DNA of 64,000 nucleotides from Microcella pacifica (GCF_009371975.2 NZ_VIKT02000002.1:153765-217764), one strand, 5' to 3'. Numbered from the stretch's first letter, positions 8,311-19,728 are shown. Translations and numbers: made by a program. The notes: generated from the letters alone by a model not told the origin.

Positions 8311-10544
8311 ACGTCGTACACCGCGTCGATGCGGCGCACGGCGTTGAGCACGCGGTCGAGATGCGTCGTATCGCCCATCTCGAAGACGAAGCGACTGATC
8401 GCGAGCCGGTCGCGATTGGTGTTGACGCTCGCGGAGAGGATGTTGACGTGATGCTCCGTCAGCACGCGCGTGACATCGGAGAGCAGGCCCCCCCGGTCGA
8501 GCGCCTCGACCTGCACTTGCACGAGAAACACGCTCTTGGAGGTCGGCGCCCACTCGACGTCGATCATGCGATCCGGCTCCGAGAGCAGCGACTGGACGTT
8601 GGTGCAGTCGCCGCGGTGCACGCTCACTCCCTGTCCGCGCGTGACGAAGCCGACGATCGCGTCGCCGGGCACGGGGGTGCAGCACTTGGCGAGCTTGACG
8701 AGAATGTCGGGGGCGCCGCGCACCAGGACACCGGAATCGCTCGTCTTCAGAGGACTGCGCACGCGCGACGGAACGCTGAAGGGCTCGTCGTCCGACTCTG
8801 ACTCCACGTGCAGAGTCGCGAGGATCTTCTCGATGACCGACTGGGTCGACACGTGGCCCTCGCCGACAGCCGCGTACAGGGCCTCGACGGTCTCGTAGCG
8901 CAACTGGTGGGCCACGTGCGCTACCGAATCCTGCGTCATGAGGCGCTGGAGCGGCAGGTTCTGCTTGCGCATCGCCCGTGCGATGGCGTCCTTGCCCTGC
9001 TCGACGGCCTCGTCGCGACGCTCCTTCGTGAACCACTGGCGGATCTTGGAGCGCGCTCGTGTGCTCGTGACGAAGTTCAGCCAGTCCTGACTGGGGCCCG
9101 CATCGGGGTTCTTCGAGGTGAACACCTCGACCGAGTCTCCGCTCGCGAGCACGGTCTCGAGCGGCACGAGACGACCGTTCACCTTGGCACCCATCGTGCG
9201 ATGACCGATCTCGGTGTGCACGGCGTAGGCGAAGTCCACGGGCGTCGCACCGGCGGGAAGACCAATGACCTTTCCCTTGGGCGTGAAGACATAGACCTCC
9301 TTCGCCCCGATCTCGTAGCGCAGATTGTCGAGGAACTCGGTCGGGTCGCTCGTCTCCGCCTGCCAGTCCGAGATGTGCGCGAGCCAGGCCATGTCGGTGT
9401 CCGACCGTTCGGTGCCCGCCTCGCCGCGCCCCGCACCGGCCATGCGCTCCTTGTACTTCCAGTGCGCTGCGACTCCGAACTCGGCGCGCTGGTGCATCTC
9501 GTGCGTGCGTATTTGCAGCTCGACGGGGCGGCCACCCGGGCCGAACACCGTCGTGTGCAGGGACTGGTAGAGATTGAACTTCGGCGTGGCGATGTAGTCC
9601 TTGAACCGACCGGGCATGGGGTTCCAGCGCGCGTGCACAGCCCCGAGAACGGCGTAGCAGTCGCGGATCGACCCGACGAGGATGCGCACTCCCGTGAGGT
9701 CGTAGATGTCGTCGAAGTCGCGGCCGCGATGCACCATCTTCTGGTAGATCGAGTAGTACTGCTTGGGCCGCCCCACGACCGCACCCTTGATCTTCGCCTG
9801 CCGCAGATCAGTCTTGACCTCGTCGATGACCAGCTGCACGAAGGCCTCGCGCTCGGGGGTGCGCCCCTTGACGAGACTCTCGATCTCGACGTAGATCTTC
9901 GGGTAGAGCACGGCGAACGAGAGGTCTTCGAGCTCCCACTTGATCGTCTGGATTCCCAAGCGATGCGCGAGAGGCGCATAGATCTCGAGCGTCTCCTGCG
10001 CTTTGCGCTGCGCCGACTCGGCCGGCACGAAGCCCCACGTGCGCGCATTGTGCAGGCGGTCGGCGAGCTTGACGATGAGCACCCGGATGTCTTTCGACAT
10101 CGCGACGATCATCTTGCGCACCGTCTCCGCCTGCGCACTGTCGCCGTACTTGAGCTTGTCGAGCTTCGTGACGCCGTCCACGAGCATCCCGATCTCGTCG
10201 CCGAAGTCCGCGCGCAGCTGATCGATCGAGTACGAAGTGTCCTCCACCGTGTCGTGCAGGAGCGCCGCAGCGATCGTCTTCGCCCCGATGCCGAGGTCGG
10301 CGAGGATCTGTGCGACCGCGAGCGGGTGCGTGATGTACGGCTCGCCGCTCTTGCGGGTCTGGCCCGCGTGCGCCCTCTCCGCCACCTTGTAGGCGCGCTC
10401 GATGAGGGCGATATCGGCCTTGGGATGCTGCTGCCGCACCGTCTTGGTGAGACTCTCGAGACCACCCGCGGGCTGCGAGCGCGAGAAGATGCGGGGCAGG
10501 AGCGCGCGCAGCGCAGGACCCTGCTGCTGCGTCGTCTCGGTCAT
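8289..10544 (-). CDS. relA: Bifunctional (p)ppGpp synthetase/hydrolase, RelA/SpoT family
   Basis: Makes and degrades the alarmone (p)ppGpp in the stringent response. The 751-residue protein has a full architecture: an N-terminal hydrolase domain with intact HD (H97 D98, then ED at 101-102), a synthetase domain ([40 protein letters not shown]), a TGS domain ([24 protein letters not shown]), a Cys-containing segment ([12 protein letters not shown]) and a C-terminal ACT domain. Both active sites look intact, as expected for the single long Rel of actinobacteria. AGGAGG precedes the ATG. It follows the secDF operon but has its own candidate promoter. Confidence 0.98.
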   Translation of the reverse strand: MTETTQQQGPALRALLPRIFSRSQPAGGLESLTKTVRQQHPKADIALIERAYKVAERAHAGQTRKSGEPYITHPLAVAQILADLGIGAKTIAAALLHDTVEDTSYSIDQLRADFGDEIGMLVDGVTKLDKLKYGDSAQAETVRKMIVAMSKDIRVLIVKLADRLHNARTWGFVPAESAQRKAQETLEIYAPLAHRLGIQTIKWELEDLSFAVLYPKIYVEIESLVKGRTPEREAFVQLVIDEVKTDLRQAKIKGAVVGRPKQYYSIYQKMVHRGRDFDDIYDLTGVRILVGSIRDCYAVLGAVHARWNPMPGRFKDYIATPKFNLYQSLHTTVFGPGGRPVELQIRTHEMHQRAEFGVAAHWKYKERMAGAGRGEAGTERSDTDMAWLAHISDWQAETSDPTEFLDNLRYEIGAKEVYVFTPKGKVIGLPAGATPVDFAYAVHTEIGHRTMGAKVNGRLVPLETVLASGDSVEVFTSKNPDAGPSQDWLNFVTSTRARSKIRQWFTKERRDEAVEQGKDAIARAMRKQNLPLQRLMTQDSVAHVAHQLRYETVEALYAAVGEGHVSTQSVIEKILATLHVESESDDEPFSVPSRVRSPLKTSDSGVLVRGAPDILVKLAKCCTPVPGDAIVGFVTRGQGVSVHRGDCTNVQSLLSEPDRMIDVEWAPTSKSVFLVQVQVEALDRGGLLSDVTRVLTEHHVNILSASVNTNRDRLAISRFVFEMGDTTHLDRVLNAVRRIDAVYDVYRVSNG

Positions 10545-10563
10545 CCCTGCGCCTCCTGCTGCG

Positions 10564-10569
10564 ATTCTA
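10564..10569 (-). promoter_or_regulatory. Candidate -10 element for relA
   Basis: TAGAAT on the minus strand lies 19 bases before the relA ATG, with AGGAGG between them, in the 58-base gap after secF. No consensus -35 is seen. Confidence 0.4.
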
Positions 10570-10602
10570 CGGCGCGTGCGTGAGACTCCCGCTCAGGTGC
10601 GA

Positions 10603-11613
10603 TCAGCGGACGGCGCCGGATTCCGGTCGTGCCGCCTTATGCCGCGATCCCTGCTTCTTGACCTCGGGCTCGTTCTCGCGCAGGTGCACGTACAGGGGCG
10701 CCGCGAGGAATATCGACGAGTACGTTCCCACGAGCGTGCCGATGAAGAGCGCAAGCGCGATGTCGCGCAGGGTTCCGGCGCCGAGCAGGAGCGAGCCGAT
10801 GAACAGGATCGCTGCGGTGGGCAGCACCGCGACGACGGAGGTATTGATCGAGCGGACGAGGGTCTGGTTCACCGCGAGGTTCACCGACTGCGCGAAGGTG
10901 CGCCGCGACTCGACGCCGTCCTCGCTCGTGTTCTCGCGAACCTTGTCGAACACCACGACCGTGTCGTACAGCGAGTAGCCGAGGATCGTGAGGAAGCCGA
11001 TGACGGCTGCTGGAGTGATCTCGAGCCCGAGCACGCCGTACACGCCGGTCGTGATGATGAGGTCGTGGAACAGCGCGACGATCGCCGCGAGAGCCATCTT
11101 CCAGGTGCGGAAGTAGAGCGCCATGACGACACTCGCGAAGAGCAGGAAGACGACGAGAGCCAGAAGCGCCTGCCGGGTGATATCCGCGCCCCAGGTCGCA
11201 CCGATGAAGGACGATGCCACGTCTGCCTGCGTGACGCCGTAGGCGTCGGCGAGGGCGGCTCTGAGCTCGTCCGTCTCCCCCGGCGTGAGCTGCTCGGTCT
11301 GCACTCGCACGGAGTCGCTGCCGACGATGGAGACGCGCGGGTTGGCACCGGTGACGACCTCGTCGACCGCGTCGACGGCGATCGACGTCGCGGCGGCGGT
11401 GCCCTCGATCGCGGCAGAGCTGCCCGTGACCCGGAACTCCGAGCCGCCGCGGAACTCGATGCCGAACACGAACCCGCCGCGCAGTGCAGTGAACGCGATC
11501 GCGAGGATGAGGACGGCCGCGCCGATGGAGTACCACACGACGCGCTTGCCGACGAAGTCGAAGGACCGTGCGCCGGTGTAGAGGTCGTTGCCGACCCGGG
11601 TGAGCATGCTCAT
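10603..11613 (-). CDS. secF: Protein translocase subunit SecF
   Basis: Works with SecD and YajC to drive proton-dependent export through SecYEG. The 336-residue protein has the RND-type layout: one N-terminal membrane segment (about 26-45), the signature GIEFRGGSEF (51-60), an extracytoplasmic domain and five C-terminal membrane segments including GYSLYDTVVVFDKVREN. The start ATG overlaps the secD stop (ATGA at 11610-11613), so translation is coupled. A cytoplasmic tail rich in Lys and Arg ends the protein. The apt gene found between secF and relA in many actinobacteria is absent here. Confidence 0.97.
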   Translation of the reverse strand: MSMLTRVGNDLYTGARSFDFVGKRVVWYSIGAAVLILAIAFTALRGGFVFGIEFRGGSEFRVTGSSAAIEGTAAATSIAVDAVDEVVTGANPRVSIVGSDSVRVQTEQLTPGETDELRAALADAYGVTQADVASSFIGATWGADITRQALLALVVFLLFASVVMALYFRTWKMALAAIVALFHDLIITTGVYGVLGLEITPAAVIGFLTILGYSLYDTVVVFDKVRENTSEDGVESRRTFAQSVNLAVNQTLVRSINTSVVAVLPTAAILFIGSLLLGAGTLRDIALALFIGTLVGTYSSIFLAAPLYVHLRENEPEVKKQGSRHKAARPESGAVR

Positions 11614-13358
11614 CGCGCGTCCTCTCCTTCGCCACGGGCTTCCGCGGCCTTGCGCTCGGCGATCGTCTGACGGCGCTGCGCCTCACGGCTGCTGCTGGCC
11701 CGCTTGACCGCGGGCACCGATTGCGGCTGCCGGAACTGGGCTCGGCCGCGATAGACGGCTCCCAGAGCCTTGGGGTCGAGGCCACTCAGCGGGTGGCCAT
11801 CCCCGAAGAAGCGCGTGCGCCCCAGCAGCTGCATCATCGGGTGCGTGAAGAGCGCGACGATGACGAGGTCGACGATGGTGGTGATGCCGAGCGTGAAGGC
11901 GAAACCGCGAACGTTGCCGACCGCGAGCACGAAGAGCACGGCGGCGGCGATGAAGTTGATGACGTCGGAGATGAGGATCGTGCGGAAGGCTCGCTTCCAG
12001 CCCGCCTCGACCGCGCCATCGAGTCGGCGCCCGTCGCGCAGCTCGTCTCGGATGCGCTCGAAGTACACGATGAAGGAGTCGGCGATGACGCCGATCGAGA
12101 TGATGAGGCCCGCGACACCGGCGAGCGAGAGTCGGTAGCCCTGCTGGTTCGAGAGGAACGTGATGATGAGGTACGTCACGATTCCCGCAATGACGAGGGA
12201 CGCGATGATCACCCCACCGAGGGCCCGGTACTGGATGAGCGCGTAGCCGATCACGAGGGCGATACCGATGAGACCGGCGATGATGCCGCTCTGCAGCTGG
12301 GAGAGACCGAGCGTCGCCGTGATGTTCTCGCTGCTCTGCACCTCGAAACCAAGCGGCAGCGCGCCGAACTTGAGCTGATCGGCGAGCACCTGAGCGCTCT
12401 CCTGCGTGAAGTTTCCGCTGATCTGCGGCGAGCCGTCCGTGATCGCGCTGATCGTGCGCGGGGCGCTGATGACGCGCCCGTCCAGCACGATGGCGAACTG
12501 GTTGCGGATACCCGTGAGGCCCACGAGGCGCTCGGTGACCTCGCGGAACTGCGCCGTGCCCTCGTCGTTGAAGTCGATGAAGACACCGAACTCGTTGGTG
12601 GTCACGCCCCTCGACGATGCGATGAGCCCAGACCGCGCATTCGCGATGGCCTCGCCCTCGACCTCGACGGGGCCGAGGATGTACTTGATCGAGCCCTCCG
12701 CCTCGCACGTCACAAGAGGCTCGTCGACGGGCGCGACGTTCGCACCCACGACGTCGAGGCTCGAGCACTCGAAGGTGTCGAACTCCCGCTGAAGCTCCTC
12801 GGTGATCCACGCTGGGTCGCTCGCATCGGTGGGAGAGGCGCTCGGGGTCGGCTCGGCCGTCTCGCCCTCCGCAGCCTCGTCGTCGGTCGCGGCCTCGTCC
12901 GTCGCGTCGCCGTCGGCAGAGTCCTCGTCGGTCGCCTCGGGGTCGTCGAGAATCTGGTTCGAGGCGAGGTCGGCGAGCAGCACGGGCCGGAACTCGAGCT
13001 TCGCCGAGCTCTGAATGCGCTCGATCGTCGCGGGGTCGGGCACGCCGGGAATCGCGACGACGATGTTCTCGCCGCCCTGCGTGTTGATCTCCGCTTCGCT
13101 CACACCGCCCGCATCGACGCGTTGTCGAATGATCGCGACGGCCTGCTCAAGCTGCTCCTGGTCGACCTGGTCCCCGGAGGCGAGCTGCGGCGCGAGGATG
13201 ATCTGCGTGCCACCCTCGAGGTCGAGGGCGAGCTTGGGCGTCCACTGCCCGTTGTTGAACAGCACGCTCGCGCCATTGGCGGCGATGAGGCCGACGATGA
13301 TGACGAGCAGCCAGACGAGTGAGCGAATCGCGTTGCGCTCGGGAGTGCTTCGGGCCAC
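11610..13358 (-). CDS. secD: Protein translocase subunit SecD
   Basis: Partner of SecF. From the GTG at 13356-13358 the protein has 582 residues, with TM1 at about 13-33 and the signature LDLEGGTQI (45-53). An acidic Asp/Glu/Ala-rich stretch lies in the extracytoplasmic domain (about 120-165), and five C-terminal TMs include DSFIVYFERIRDE. I chose this GTG because the open frame extends to 13541 but would overlap yajC by about 100 bases, and no other in-frame ATG, GTG or TTG lies after the yajC stop. The ribosome-binding site is weak, so coupling to yajC is possible. The C-terminus is basic. Confidence 0.93.
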   Translation of the reverse strand: MARSTPERNAIRSLVWLLVIIVGLIAANGASVLFNNGQWTPKLALDLEGGTQIILAPQLASGDQVDQEQLEQAVAIIRQRVDAGGVSEAEINTQGGENIVVAIPGVPDPATIERIQSSAKLEFRPVLLADLASNQILDDPEATDEDSADGDATDEAATDDEAAEGETAEPTPSASPTDASDPAWITEELQREFDTFECSSLDVVGANVAPVDEPLVTCEAEGSIKYILGPVEVEGEAIANARSGLIASSRGVTTNEFGVFIDFNDEGTAQFREVTERLVGLTGIRNQFAIVLDGRVISAPRTISAITDGSPQISGNFTQESAQVLADQLKFGALPLGFEVQSSENITATLGLSQLQSGIIAGLIGIALVIGYALIQYRALGGVIIASLVIAGIVTYLIITFLSNQQGYRLSLAGVAGLIISIGVIADSFIVYFERIRDELRDGRRLDGAVEAGWKRAFRTILISDVINFIAAAVLFVLAVGNVRGFAFTLGITTIVDLVIVALFTHPMMQLLGRTRFFGDGHPLSGLDPKALGAVYRGRAQFRQPQSVPAVKRASSSREAQRRQTIAERKAAEARGEGEDAR

Positions 13359-13437
13359 CTCTAGGTACTCATTTCTTCGGTCGAATCTGCGGGCATGCGT
13401 CAGAAGGCGCGCACCACGCGGCCGGGACGGAGAGGGG

Positions 13438-13797
13438 TCAGTCGTCCGACTTCTTGGCGTCGGCGCTCGATTCGTTGAGGCGGGGAGCGTCGGTCGAGTC
13501 GTCGGCGTCGACCTCGTCCGCATCCTCCTCGACGACGTCATCCTCGACGACGCGAGCGAGCGTCTGACGGTGCACGCGCACGGTGCTGCCCGGGCCGGTC
13601 TCGAGTACGGCGATGTTGGACTCCTCGTCGATCTCGACGAGCGTGCCGAAGAGGCCGAAGTTGGTCATGACCTCGGCGCCGGGCACCATCTTGTCCTGCA
13701 GCTCGGCCAGGTCGGCACGGCGCTTCCGCGAATTGCGGATCATGAAGAAGATGAGCAGGGCCAGGACGGCCAGCATGACGATAGTCAACGGATCCAT
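13438..13797 (-). CDS. yajC: Preprotein translocase subunit YajC
   Basis: Accessory subunit of the SecDF complex. The 119-residue protein has a single N-terminal TM (about 4-20) followed by RNSRKRRADL and the YajC core (VPGAEVMTNFGLFGTLVEID). An acidic, disordered C-terminal tail of about 30 residues ends it. CGAAAGGCG precedes the ATG. It heads the yajC-secD-secF operon. The -10 hexamer overlaps the ruvB stop codon, so the operon may also be reached by read-through from ruvB. Confidence 0.95.
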   Translation of the reverse strand: MDPLTIVMLAVLALLIFFMIRNSRKRRADLAELQDKMVPGAEVMTNFGLFGTLVEIDEESNIAVLETGPGSTVRVHRQTLARVVEDDVVEEDADEVDADDSTDAPRLNESSADAKKSDD

Positions 13798-13884
13798 GGG
13801 GTGGGACGCCTTTCGAGGAGTTCAGCGGCTCGACGACGTGGTCGTCGTCAGGGCATGCGGATGCTGCGCCGGAGCCTGCCGACC

Positions 13885-13890
13885 ACTATA
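13885..13890 (-). promoter_or_regulatory. Candidate -10 element for yajC-secDF
   Basis: TATAGT on the minus strand overlaps the ruvB TAG stop (13886-13888). Transcription would start about 80 bases before yajC. No clear -35 is visible inside ruvB. Confidence 0.4.
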
Positions 13891-14902
13891 GGTCATCGAG
13901 CGCGGTCGGCTCGGGCCTGCGCCCGAGGTGCTGCCACGCGCGAGGCGTCGCGACGCGCCCGCGCGGAGTCCGCGACAGCAGGCCCGTCCGCACGAGGAAG
14001 GGCTCGACGACCGCCTCGATCGTCTCGGCCTCCTCCCCGACCGACACGGCCAGGGTCGAGAGACCGACGGGGCCGCCGGCGAAGCGGTCGACGATGGCGG
14101 TGAGCACGGCGCGGTCGAGACGGTCGAGGCCCCAGTCATCGACGTCATACAGCTCGAGCGCCGCCTGAACGGCGTCGCGGTCGGCCGGGCCCCCGTTCAC
14201 GAGCGCGAAATCGCGCACGCGCCGCAGCAGACGGTTCGCGATGCGGGGCGTGCCACGCGAACGACCGGAGATCTCGGTGAGAGCATCCTGACCGATCTCG
14301 AAGCGCAGTAGTGCCGCCGCGCGCGTGATCACGCGCAGCAGCTCCTCCGGCTCGTAGAACTCCAGGTGCGCGGTGAAGCCGAACCGGTCGCGCAGCGGGT
14401 TCGGCAAGAGCCCTGATCTCGTGGTCGCGCCGACGAGCGTGAACGGGGCGAGCTCGAGCGGAATGCTCGTGGCGCCCGCACCCTTGCCCACCATGATGTC
14501 GACGCGGAAGTCCTCCATCGCGAGGTAGAGCATCTCCTCGGCGGAGCGCGCCATGCGGTGGATCTCGTCGACGAAGAGCACCTCGCCCGGGACGAGGGAC
14601 GACAGAACGGCGGCGAGATCGCCCGCGTGCTGGATCGCCGGTCCACTCGTCATGCGGAGGGGGCGGGCGCCCTCGTGGGCGACGATCATCGCGAGCGTCG
14701 TCTTGCCGAGACCGGGAGGTCCCGCGAGAAGGATGTGATCCGGGCTGCGGTTCTGCAGCGAGGCCGCCTCGAGCAGCAGCTGCAGCTGACGGCGTACCTT
14801 CTGCTGACCGACGAACTCCTCGAGGCTGCTCGGGCGCAGCGCGCCCTCGAAGGCGAGTTCCGCCTCCGACTCGGGGTCCGGCCGCACGACGGCGTCGCTC
14901 AT
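13886..14902 (-). CDS. ruvB: Holliday junction branch migration DNA helicase RuvB
   Basis: Hexameric AAA+ motor that drives branch migration with RuvA. The 338-residue length is standard. Walker [10 protein letters not shown] is at 61-69, Walker B FVDEIHRM follows, and sensor and arginine-finger regions are seen in [19 protein letters not shown]. The winged-helix C-terminal domain includes [14 protein letters not shown]. The ATG overlaps the ruvA stop (ATGA), so ruvA and ruvB are translationally coupled. Confidence 0.98.
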   Translation of the reverse strand: MSDAVVRPDPESEAELAFEGALRPSSLEEFVGQQKVRRQLQLLLEAASLQNRSPDHILLAGPPGLGKTTLAMIVAHEGARPLRMTSGPAIQHAGDLAAVLSSLVPGEVLFVDEIHRMARSAEEMLYLAMEDFRVDIMVGKGAGATSIPLELAPFTLVGATTRSGLLPNPLRDRFGFTAHLEFYEPEELLRVITRAAALLRFEIGQDALTEISGRSRGTPRIANRLLRRVRDFALVNGGPADRDAVQAALELYDVDDWGLDRLDRAVLTAIVDRFAGGPVGLSTLAVSVGEEAETIEAVVEPFLVRTGLLSRTPRGRVATPRAWQHLGRRPEPTALDDL

Positions 14903-15540
14903 CGTGCCGAGCCTCCACGAGCATCCCGAGCGGGCCCGAGCTGCGCGAGCGCGCGGCGCAGCAGAACGGACAGCTCGGGCAGGGGCGCTTCCTCCGCCTG
15001 ATCGATGACCGCAGTGGCGGCCTCGAGGGCCGTGCGCTCGGGCCAGCCGAGCCCTGTGAGAGCCGCGACGAGGGCTGTGCGCGGCGCGGTCTCCGCGCGC
15101 GCATCCTCACCCGCTGCGGTGCCGCGCGCAGGGGTGCGCGGGGCCTCGAGCTTGCCCGCGAGTGTGACGACGATGAGCTTCGCCGTCTTCGGGCCGATGC
15201 CGCTCACCGCGCGGAAGGGGGCATCATCATCGTTCGCGATCGCGTGCGCGATCGCGTCGGCGTCCATCGAGCCGAGAACGCCGAGGGCAGACTTCGGCCC
15301 GACGCCAGACACCGTGCGCAGCAGCTCGAAGAGGCCCAGCTCGACCTCGTCGACGAAACCGAAGAGGCTCAGGTCGTCCTCCCGCACGACGAGCGCCGTG
15401 TGCAGTCGCACGGTGTCGCCCACCCGCAGCTCGCGCGCATGACGCTCGGTGATCGCGACGGCGTAGCCCACGCCGGCGACCTCGAGCACGAGTCGACCGG
15501 TCGCGAGCGCGACGATGGTTCCTCGAAGGCTGGCGATCAC
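14899..15540 (-). CDS. ruvA: Holliday junction branch migration protein RuvA
   Basis: Tetrameric junction-binding protein that recruits RuvB. The 213-residue protein begins [20 protein letters not shown] (OB fold, 1-65). It has tandem helix-hairpin-helix motifs ([12 protein letters not shown] and [12 protein letters not shown], about 75-125), then a variable Ala/Arg linker and the C-terminal RuvB-binding domain ([14 protein letters not shown]). The start is GTG, overlapping the ruvC stop (GTGA at 15537-15540). Confidence 0.97.
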   Translation of the reverse strand: MIASLRGTIVALATGRLVLEVAGVGYAVAITERHARELRVGDTVRLHTALVVREDDLSLFGFVDEVELGLFELLRTVSGVGPKSALGVLGSMDADAIAHAIANDDDAPFRAVSGIGPKTAKLIVVTLAGKLEAPRTPARGTAAGEDARAETAPRTALVAALTGLGWPERTALEAATAVIDQAEEAPLPELSVLLRRALAQLGPARDARGGSAR

Positions 15541-16130
15541 CTGTCGAGCTTACGGGCGCGCGCCGACTTCTCGGCGGCGCGCCACGCGTCCTGCGCGGGT
15601 GTCGAGCGCTGTACTCCACCGAGCGCCTCCTCCGCACCGCTGTGCGCGACAGGAGCACCCCGCCAGCCGTGGCAGATGGCGAGCGCGAGAGCGTCGGCGG
15701 CGTCCGCGGGATTCGGCGGAGCATCCAGTCTCAGGATGCGCTGCACCATCGCCGTGACCTGCTTTTTGTCGGCGCCCCCGTGCCCCGTGACCGCGGCCTT
15801 GACCTCGGTCGGCGTGTGCAGCGTGACCGTGAGGCCCCGCGCCGCCGCGGCGTGCAGCACGACACCGCTCGCCTGCGCTGTTCCCATGACCGTGCGCACG
15901 TTGTGCTGCGCGAAGACGCGCTCGAGCGCCACGACGTGCGGGCGATGCTCGTCGAGCAGCTCGGCGAGCTCGGTGCCGATCGCGAGCAGCCTCTGCTCGA
16001 GCGGCAGGCTCGGCTCCGTCCTGATGACGGTGACCGCCACGAGGCTCGCGCGCCGTCGTGCATCGATGTCGACGACTCCGACGCCGCACCGCGTCAGTCC
16101 GGGGTCGACACCGAGCACCCGCAGCGGCAC
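15537..16130 (-). CDS. ruvC: Crossover junction endodeoxyribonuclease RuvC
   Basis: Resolves Holliday junctions by symmetric nicking. The 197-residue protein has the RNase H-like fold. The first catalytic Asp is in [10 protein letters not shown] (D9), Glu is in VALERVF, and the last acidic pair is in the region [14 protein letters not shown]-type recognition residues lie near TAQASGVV. The start is GTG at 16128-16130, three bases after the YebC-family stop, so the two genes share a transcript. A basic tail ends the protein. Confidence 0.97.
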   Translation of the reverse strand: MPLRVLGVDPGLTRCGVGVVDIDARRRASLVAVTVIRTEPSLPLEQRLLAIGTELAELLDEHRPHVVALERVFAQHNVRTVMGTAQASGVVLHAAAARGLTVTLHTPTEVKAAVTGHGGADKKQVTAMVQRILRLDAPPNPADAADALALAICHGWRGAPVAHSGAEEALGGVQRSTPAQDAWRAAEKSARARKLDR

Positions 16131-16133
16131 GCG

Positions 16134-16898
16134 CTACTCGTCGTCGTCGTCGAGCTCGGCGCGCACCTCGGGTGTGAGCGCGACGTTCGTGTACACGTTC
16201 TGCACGTCGTCGAGGTCGTCCATCGCGTCGACGAGGCGGAAGAGCTTGCGCGCGGTCTCCGCATCGGCCTCGATCTGCACGCTCGCCACGAACTCCGCCT
16301 CCGCGGAGTCGTACTCGAGCCCCGCCTCCTGCAGTGCGGTGCGCGCCTCGACGAGCTGGGAGGGATCGGTGATGACCTCGAAGCCGCCGCCCTGGTCGAC
16401 GACCTCCTCGGCGCCCGCATCGAGCACGGCGAGAAGGATGTCGTCCTCGGTCACCTCGTCGGACTTGGTGATCGAGATCACGCCCTTGCGCGCGAAGTTG
16501 TAGGAGACGCTGCCCGGGTCGGCCATCGTGCCCCCGTTGCGCGTCATCGCCGTGCGCACCTCCGCCGCGGCGCGGTTGCGGTTGTCGGTGAGGCACTCGA
16601 TGAGCAGCGCGAGCCCGCCCGGCCCGTAGCCCTCGTACATGATCGTCTGGTAGTCGATCGTCTCACCGGTGAGACCCGCTCCGCGCTTGATGGCGCGGTC
16701 GATGTTGTCATTGGGCACGGAGGTCTTCTTGGCCTTCTGCACGGCGTCGACGAGCGTCGGATTGCCGCTCAGGTCGGCGCCGCCGATCTTGGCGGCCACC
16801 TCGATGTTCTTGATGAGCTTGGCGAACGACTTGGCACGGCGCTGGTCGATGATCGCCTTCTTGTGCTTCGTGGTCGCCCACTTGGAATGCCCTGACAT
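16134..16898 (-). CDS. YebC/PmpR-family DNA-binding regulatory or ribosome-associated protein
   Basis: The 254-residue protein begins [19 protein letters not shown] and contains [20 protein letters not shown], both diagnostic of the TACO1/YebC family. Members have been described as transcriptional regulators and more recently as translation factors that relieve stalling at proline stretches. Which applies here cannot be read from sequence. The position directly before ruvC is conserved across bacteria. GAGGAGTGAG precedes the ATG. The acidic C-terminus ends in DDDDE. Confidence 0.96.
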   Translation of the reverse strand: MSGHSKWATTKHKKAIIDQRRAKSFAKLIKNIEVAAKIGGADLSGNPTLVDAVQKAKKTSVPNDNIDRAIKRGAGLTGETIDYQTIMYEGYGPGGLALLIECLTDNRNRAAAEVRTAMTRNGGTMADPGSVSYNFARKGVISITKSDEVTEDDILLAVLDAGAEEVVDQGGGFEVITDPSQLVEARTALQEAGLEYDSAEAEFVASVQIEADAETARKLFRLVDAMDDLDDVQNVYTNVALTPEVRAELDDDDE

Positions 16899-16932
16899 CT
16901 CACTCCTCGGTTAGGACGGGGACAACTGAGCC

Positions 16933-16938
16933 AGTCTA
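16933..16938 (-). promoter_or_regulatory. Candidate -10 element for the yebC-ruvCAB operon
   Basis: TAGACT on the minus strand overlaps the end of the two-TM protein gene. Transcription would start about 28 bases before the YebC-family ATG. No consensus -35 is visible. Confidence 0.35.
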
Positions 16939-17544
16939 CGCGAGCCTCTGCGGACGGATTCCCGACCGTCGCAGCTCGAGCGCCGCGAGGGCGCTGATCG
17001 CCTCGGCATCCTGTGCCCGCCAGGCCGCTCCCGGGTCGGGATGCACGCGCGCGAGCTCGGCGAGCGGCGCACGCGCCATCGCGCGCACCGCGAGGGTGTC
17101 GCCCGTCATGCCCGACTCGAGCAGTCGGCGCATGGTCGCAGATCGGCGCACGAAGCGAGTGCGTGGCCACACCCAGACGAGGGCGAGCACGAGAAGCGGG
17201 AACAGCACGACGGCCCAGCCCGCTCCGACGGCGACGAGTTCGACGAACTGCTGCTGGCCGCGGCCGGCCTCGGCGACCGCTCCGCCCGCGGAGGCCGCCG
17301 CATCCAGGGGCACACGGATGCCGTCACCGATGAGGGGCACGTCACCGAGATTCTCGGCTGCCTCTCCAAGACCCTCCTGGAATCCCTCCCCCGCCGACTC
17401 GAGATCGCGCCCGAACTGCCCGAGCGTGCGAATCGCCGCCGTGACAGCGAGGCCGATCGTGATGACGACGATCGTGGTGAGGACGCCGAGTGCATCCGCG
17501 ATGATCTGCCGCGTGCGAGCGGCGGGGTACTGGGAATAGAGCAT
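16936..17544 (-). CDS. Two-TM membrane protein of unknown function
   Basis: From the ATG at 17542-17544 the protein has 202 residues (MLYSQYPAARTRQIIADALG), with AGGA eleven bases upstream. TM1 spans about 15-37 and TM2 about 104-126. Between them lies a Gly/Ala-rich, amphipathic extracytoplasmic stretch, and a charged cytoplasmic C-terminal domain follows (about 127-202). The upstream extension of the frame to 17946 is antisense to pdxT and is not used. I do not recognise a named family. It lies between pdxT and the yebC-ruvCAB operon. Confidence 0.85.
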   Translation of the reverse strand: MLYSQYPAARTRQIIADALGVLTTIVVITIGLAVTAAIRTLGQFGRDLESAGEGFQEGLGEAAENLGDVPLIGDGIRVPLDAAASAGGAVAEAGRGQQQFVELVAVGAGWAVVLFPLLVLALVWVWPRTRFVRRSATMRRLLESGMTGDTLAVRAMARAPLAELARVHPDPGAAWRAQDAEAISALAALELRRSGIRPQRLA

Positions 17545-17591
17545 GAGCCCATCCTGGCCCGTGCCGGGCCGCAGCGTCGACCGCGAGGCGG

Positions 17592-18180
17592 TCAGGCGCG
17601 AGCGGCCACGTGCTCGAGGAAGCGTCGGTGGAAGCGGTCCTCGTGGGCGATCTCGGGGTGGAAGGCCGTCGCGAGCAGGGCGCCCTGCTCGACCGCGACG
17701 ATGTCGCCGCCCTCGAGCCGTGCGAGCACCGCGACCTGGTCGCCGACCGCCTCGACCACCGGGGCGCGGATGAAGACGGCATGCACGGGAGGGTCGCCGA
17801 GCGCCGGGATGTGCAGGTCGGTCTCGAACGAGTCGGACTGCGTGCCGAAGGCGTTGCGGCGCGCGACGATGTCGAGCCCGCCCAGGGTCTGCTGACCCGC
17901 GATGCCGTCCTGCAACCTTTCCGCGAGCATGATGAGCCCCGCGCACGTGCCGTAGACCGGCATGCCCGCCGCGATGCGCTGCTGCAGAGGGTCGCGCAGC
18001 CCGAACAGGCGGCTGAGCTTGTCCATCACGCTCGACTCGCCCCCGGGGATCACGAGACCCGCGACCTGCTCGAGCTCCTCCGGCCGGCGCACGGGTCGGG
18101 CATCCGCCCCGAGCGCGGTGAGCACGGCGAGGTGCTCGCGCACATCCCCCTGCAGAGCGAAGACCCCGACGGGCGGCTGG

Positions 18181-18191
<11 letters not shown>
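17592..18191 (-). CDS. pdxT: Pyridoxal 5'-phosphate synthase glutaminase subunit PdxT
   Basis: Class I glutaminase that delivers ammonia to PdxS for PLP synthesis. From the GTG at 18189-18191 the protein has 199 residues, the family norm. It shows [13 protein letters not shown] (8-20), PGGES (49-53), the nucleophile Cys83 in YGTCAGL, and the His/Glu pair in [12 protein letters not shown] near 178-182. This GTG overlaps the pdxS stop by 11 bases, implying coupled translation and a fixed subunit ratio. The open frame runs on to 18269, but that part is inside pdxS and lacks family similarity. Confidence 0.96.
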
Positions 18192-19071
<880 letters not shown>

Positions 19072-19147
19072 TGCTGTGGACCCTTTCCTGCGCGCAGCGC
19101 GCGCGATACCGCGAGGTGAGAGATGGTGAGTGGCGGCGCGCGCCAGT

Positions 19148-19720
19148 CTAACGCCGCGCGCCTGAGGGCCAGGCGCTCGCGATCTCGGCGCGCGTCTCGC
19201 CCAGCAGTCGGGGAATCGCCTTCGTGCCCGCGATGATCGGGAAGAAGTTCGCGTCGAGTGCCCAGCGCGGCACGATGTGCTGGTGCAGGTGCCCCGCGAT
19301 TCCCGCGCCAGCGATGCGCCCCTGGTTCATGCCGAGGTTGAAGCCGTCGCAGCGCGCCGCCGTGCGCAGCACGCGCATCGCGGTCTGCGTGAGCTCGCCG
19401 ATTTCAGCGACCTCCTCGGGAGTGGCCTCGTCATATTGCGCAATGTGCCGGTACGGGCACACGAGTAGATGGCCGCTGTTGTACGGGTAGAGGTTGAGGA
19501 GCACGTAGGCATGCTCGCCCCGAGCGACGATGAGTGACTCCTCATCGCTGAGTTCGGGAGCGCGGCAGAACGGGCACGCGTCGTCGTGCGGTTGCTGGCC
19601 GTGCTCGATGTAGACGAGTCGGTGCGGCGTCCACAGTCGCTGGAAGGCGTCCGGAACCGCCGCGAAGCGCTCCCCCGCCTCGGCGGGGACGCCGTCGATG
19701 GTGTGATCGGGGTTCTCCAC
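19148..19720 (-). CDS. HIT-domain nucleotide hydrolase/phosphorylase
   Basis: The 190-residue protein has a putative zinc pair CPFC (49-52) and the histidine triad HLHQH (144-148) within [28 protein letters not shown] is typical of actinobacterial HIT proteins resembling Ap4A phosphorylases. The exact substrate is not known; diadenosine polyphosphates are likely. The GTG start lies 8 bases after the thrS stop, a conserved pairing in actinobacteria. ThrRS-type enzymes can make Ap4A, which offers a rationale for the linkage, but that is inference. Confidence 0.92.
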   Translation of the reverse strand: MENPDHTIDGVPAEAGERFAAVPDAFQRLWTPHRLVYIEHGQQPHDDACPFCRAPELSDEESLIVARGEHAYVLLNLYPYNSGHLLVCPYRHIAQYDEATPEEVAEIGELTQTAMRVLRTAARCDGFNLGMNQGRIAGAGIAGHLHQHIVPRWALDANFFPIIAGTKAIPRLLGETRAEIASAWPSGARR

Positions 19721-19728
19721 GGACGCGC

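Noticed and set aside
13359..13541. N-terminal extension of SecD
   Set aside because: It overlaps yajC and lacks SecD similarity; the next usable start after the yajC stop is the GTG at 13358.
19072..19147. Regulatory element before pdxS
   Set aside because: The 76-base gap shows a ribosome-binding site and a possible -10 but no operator or riboswitch-like structure that I can name.
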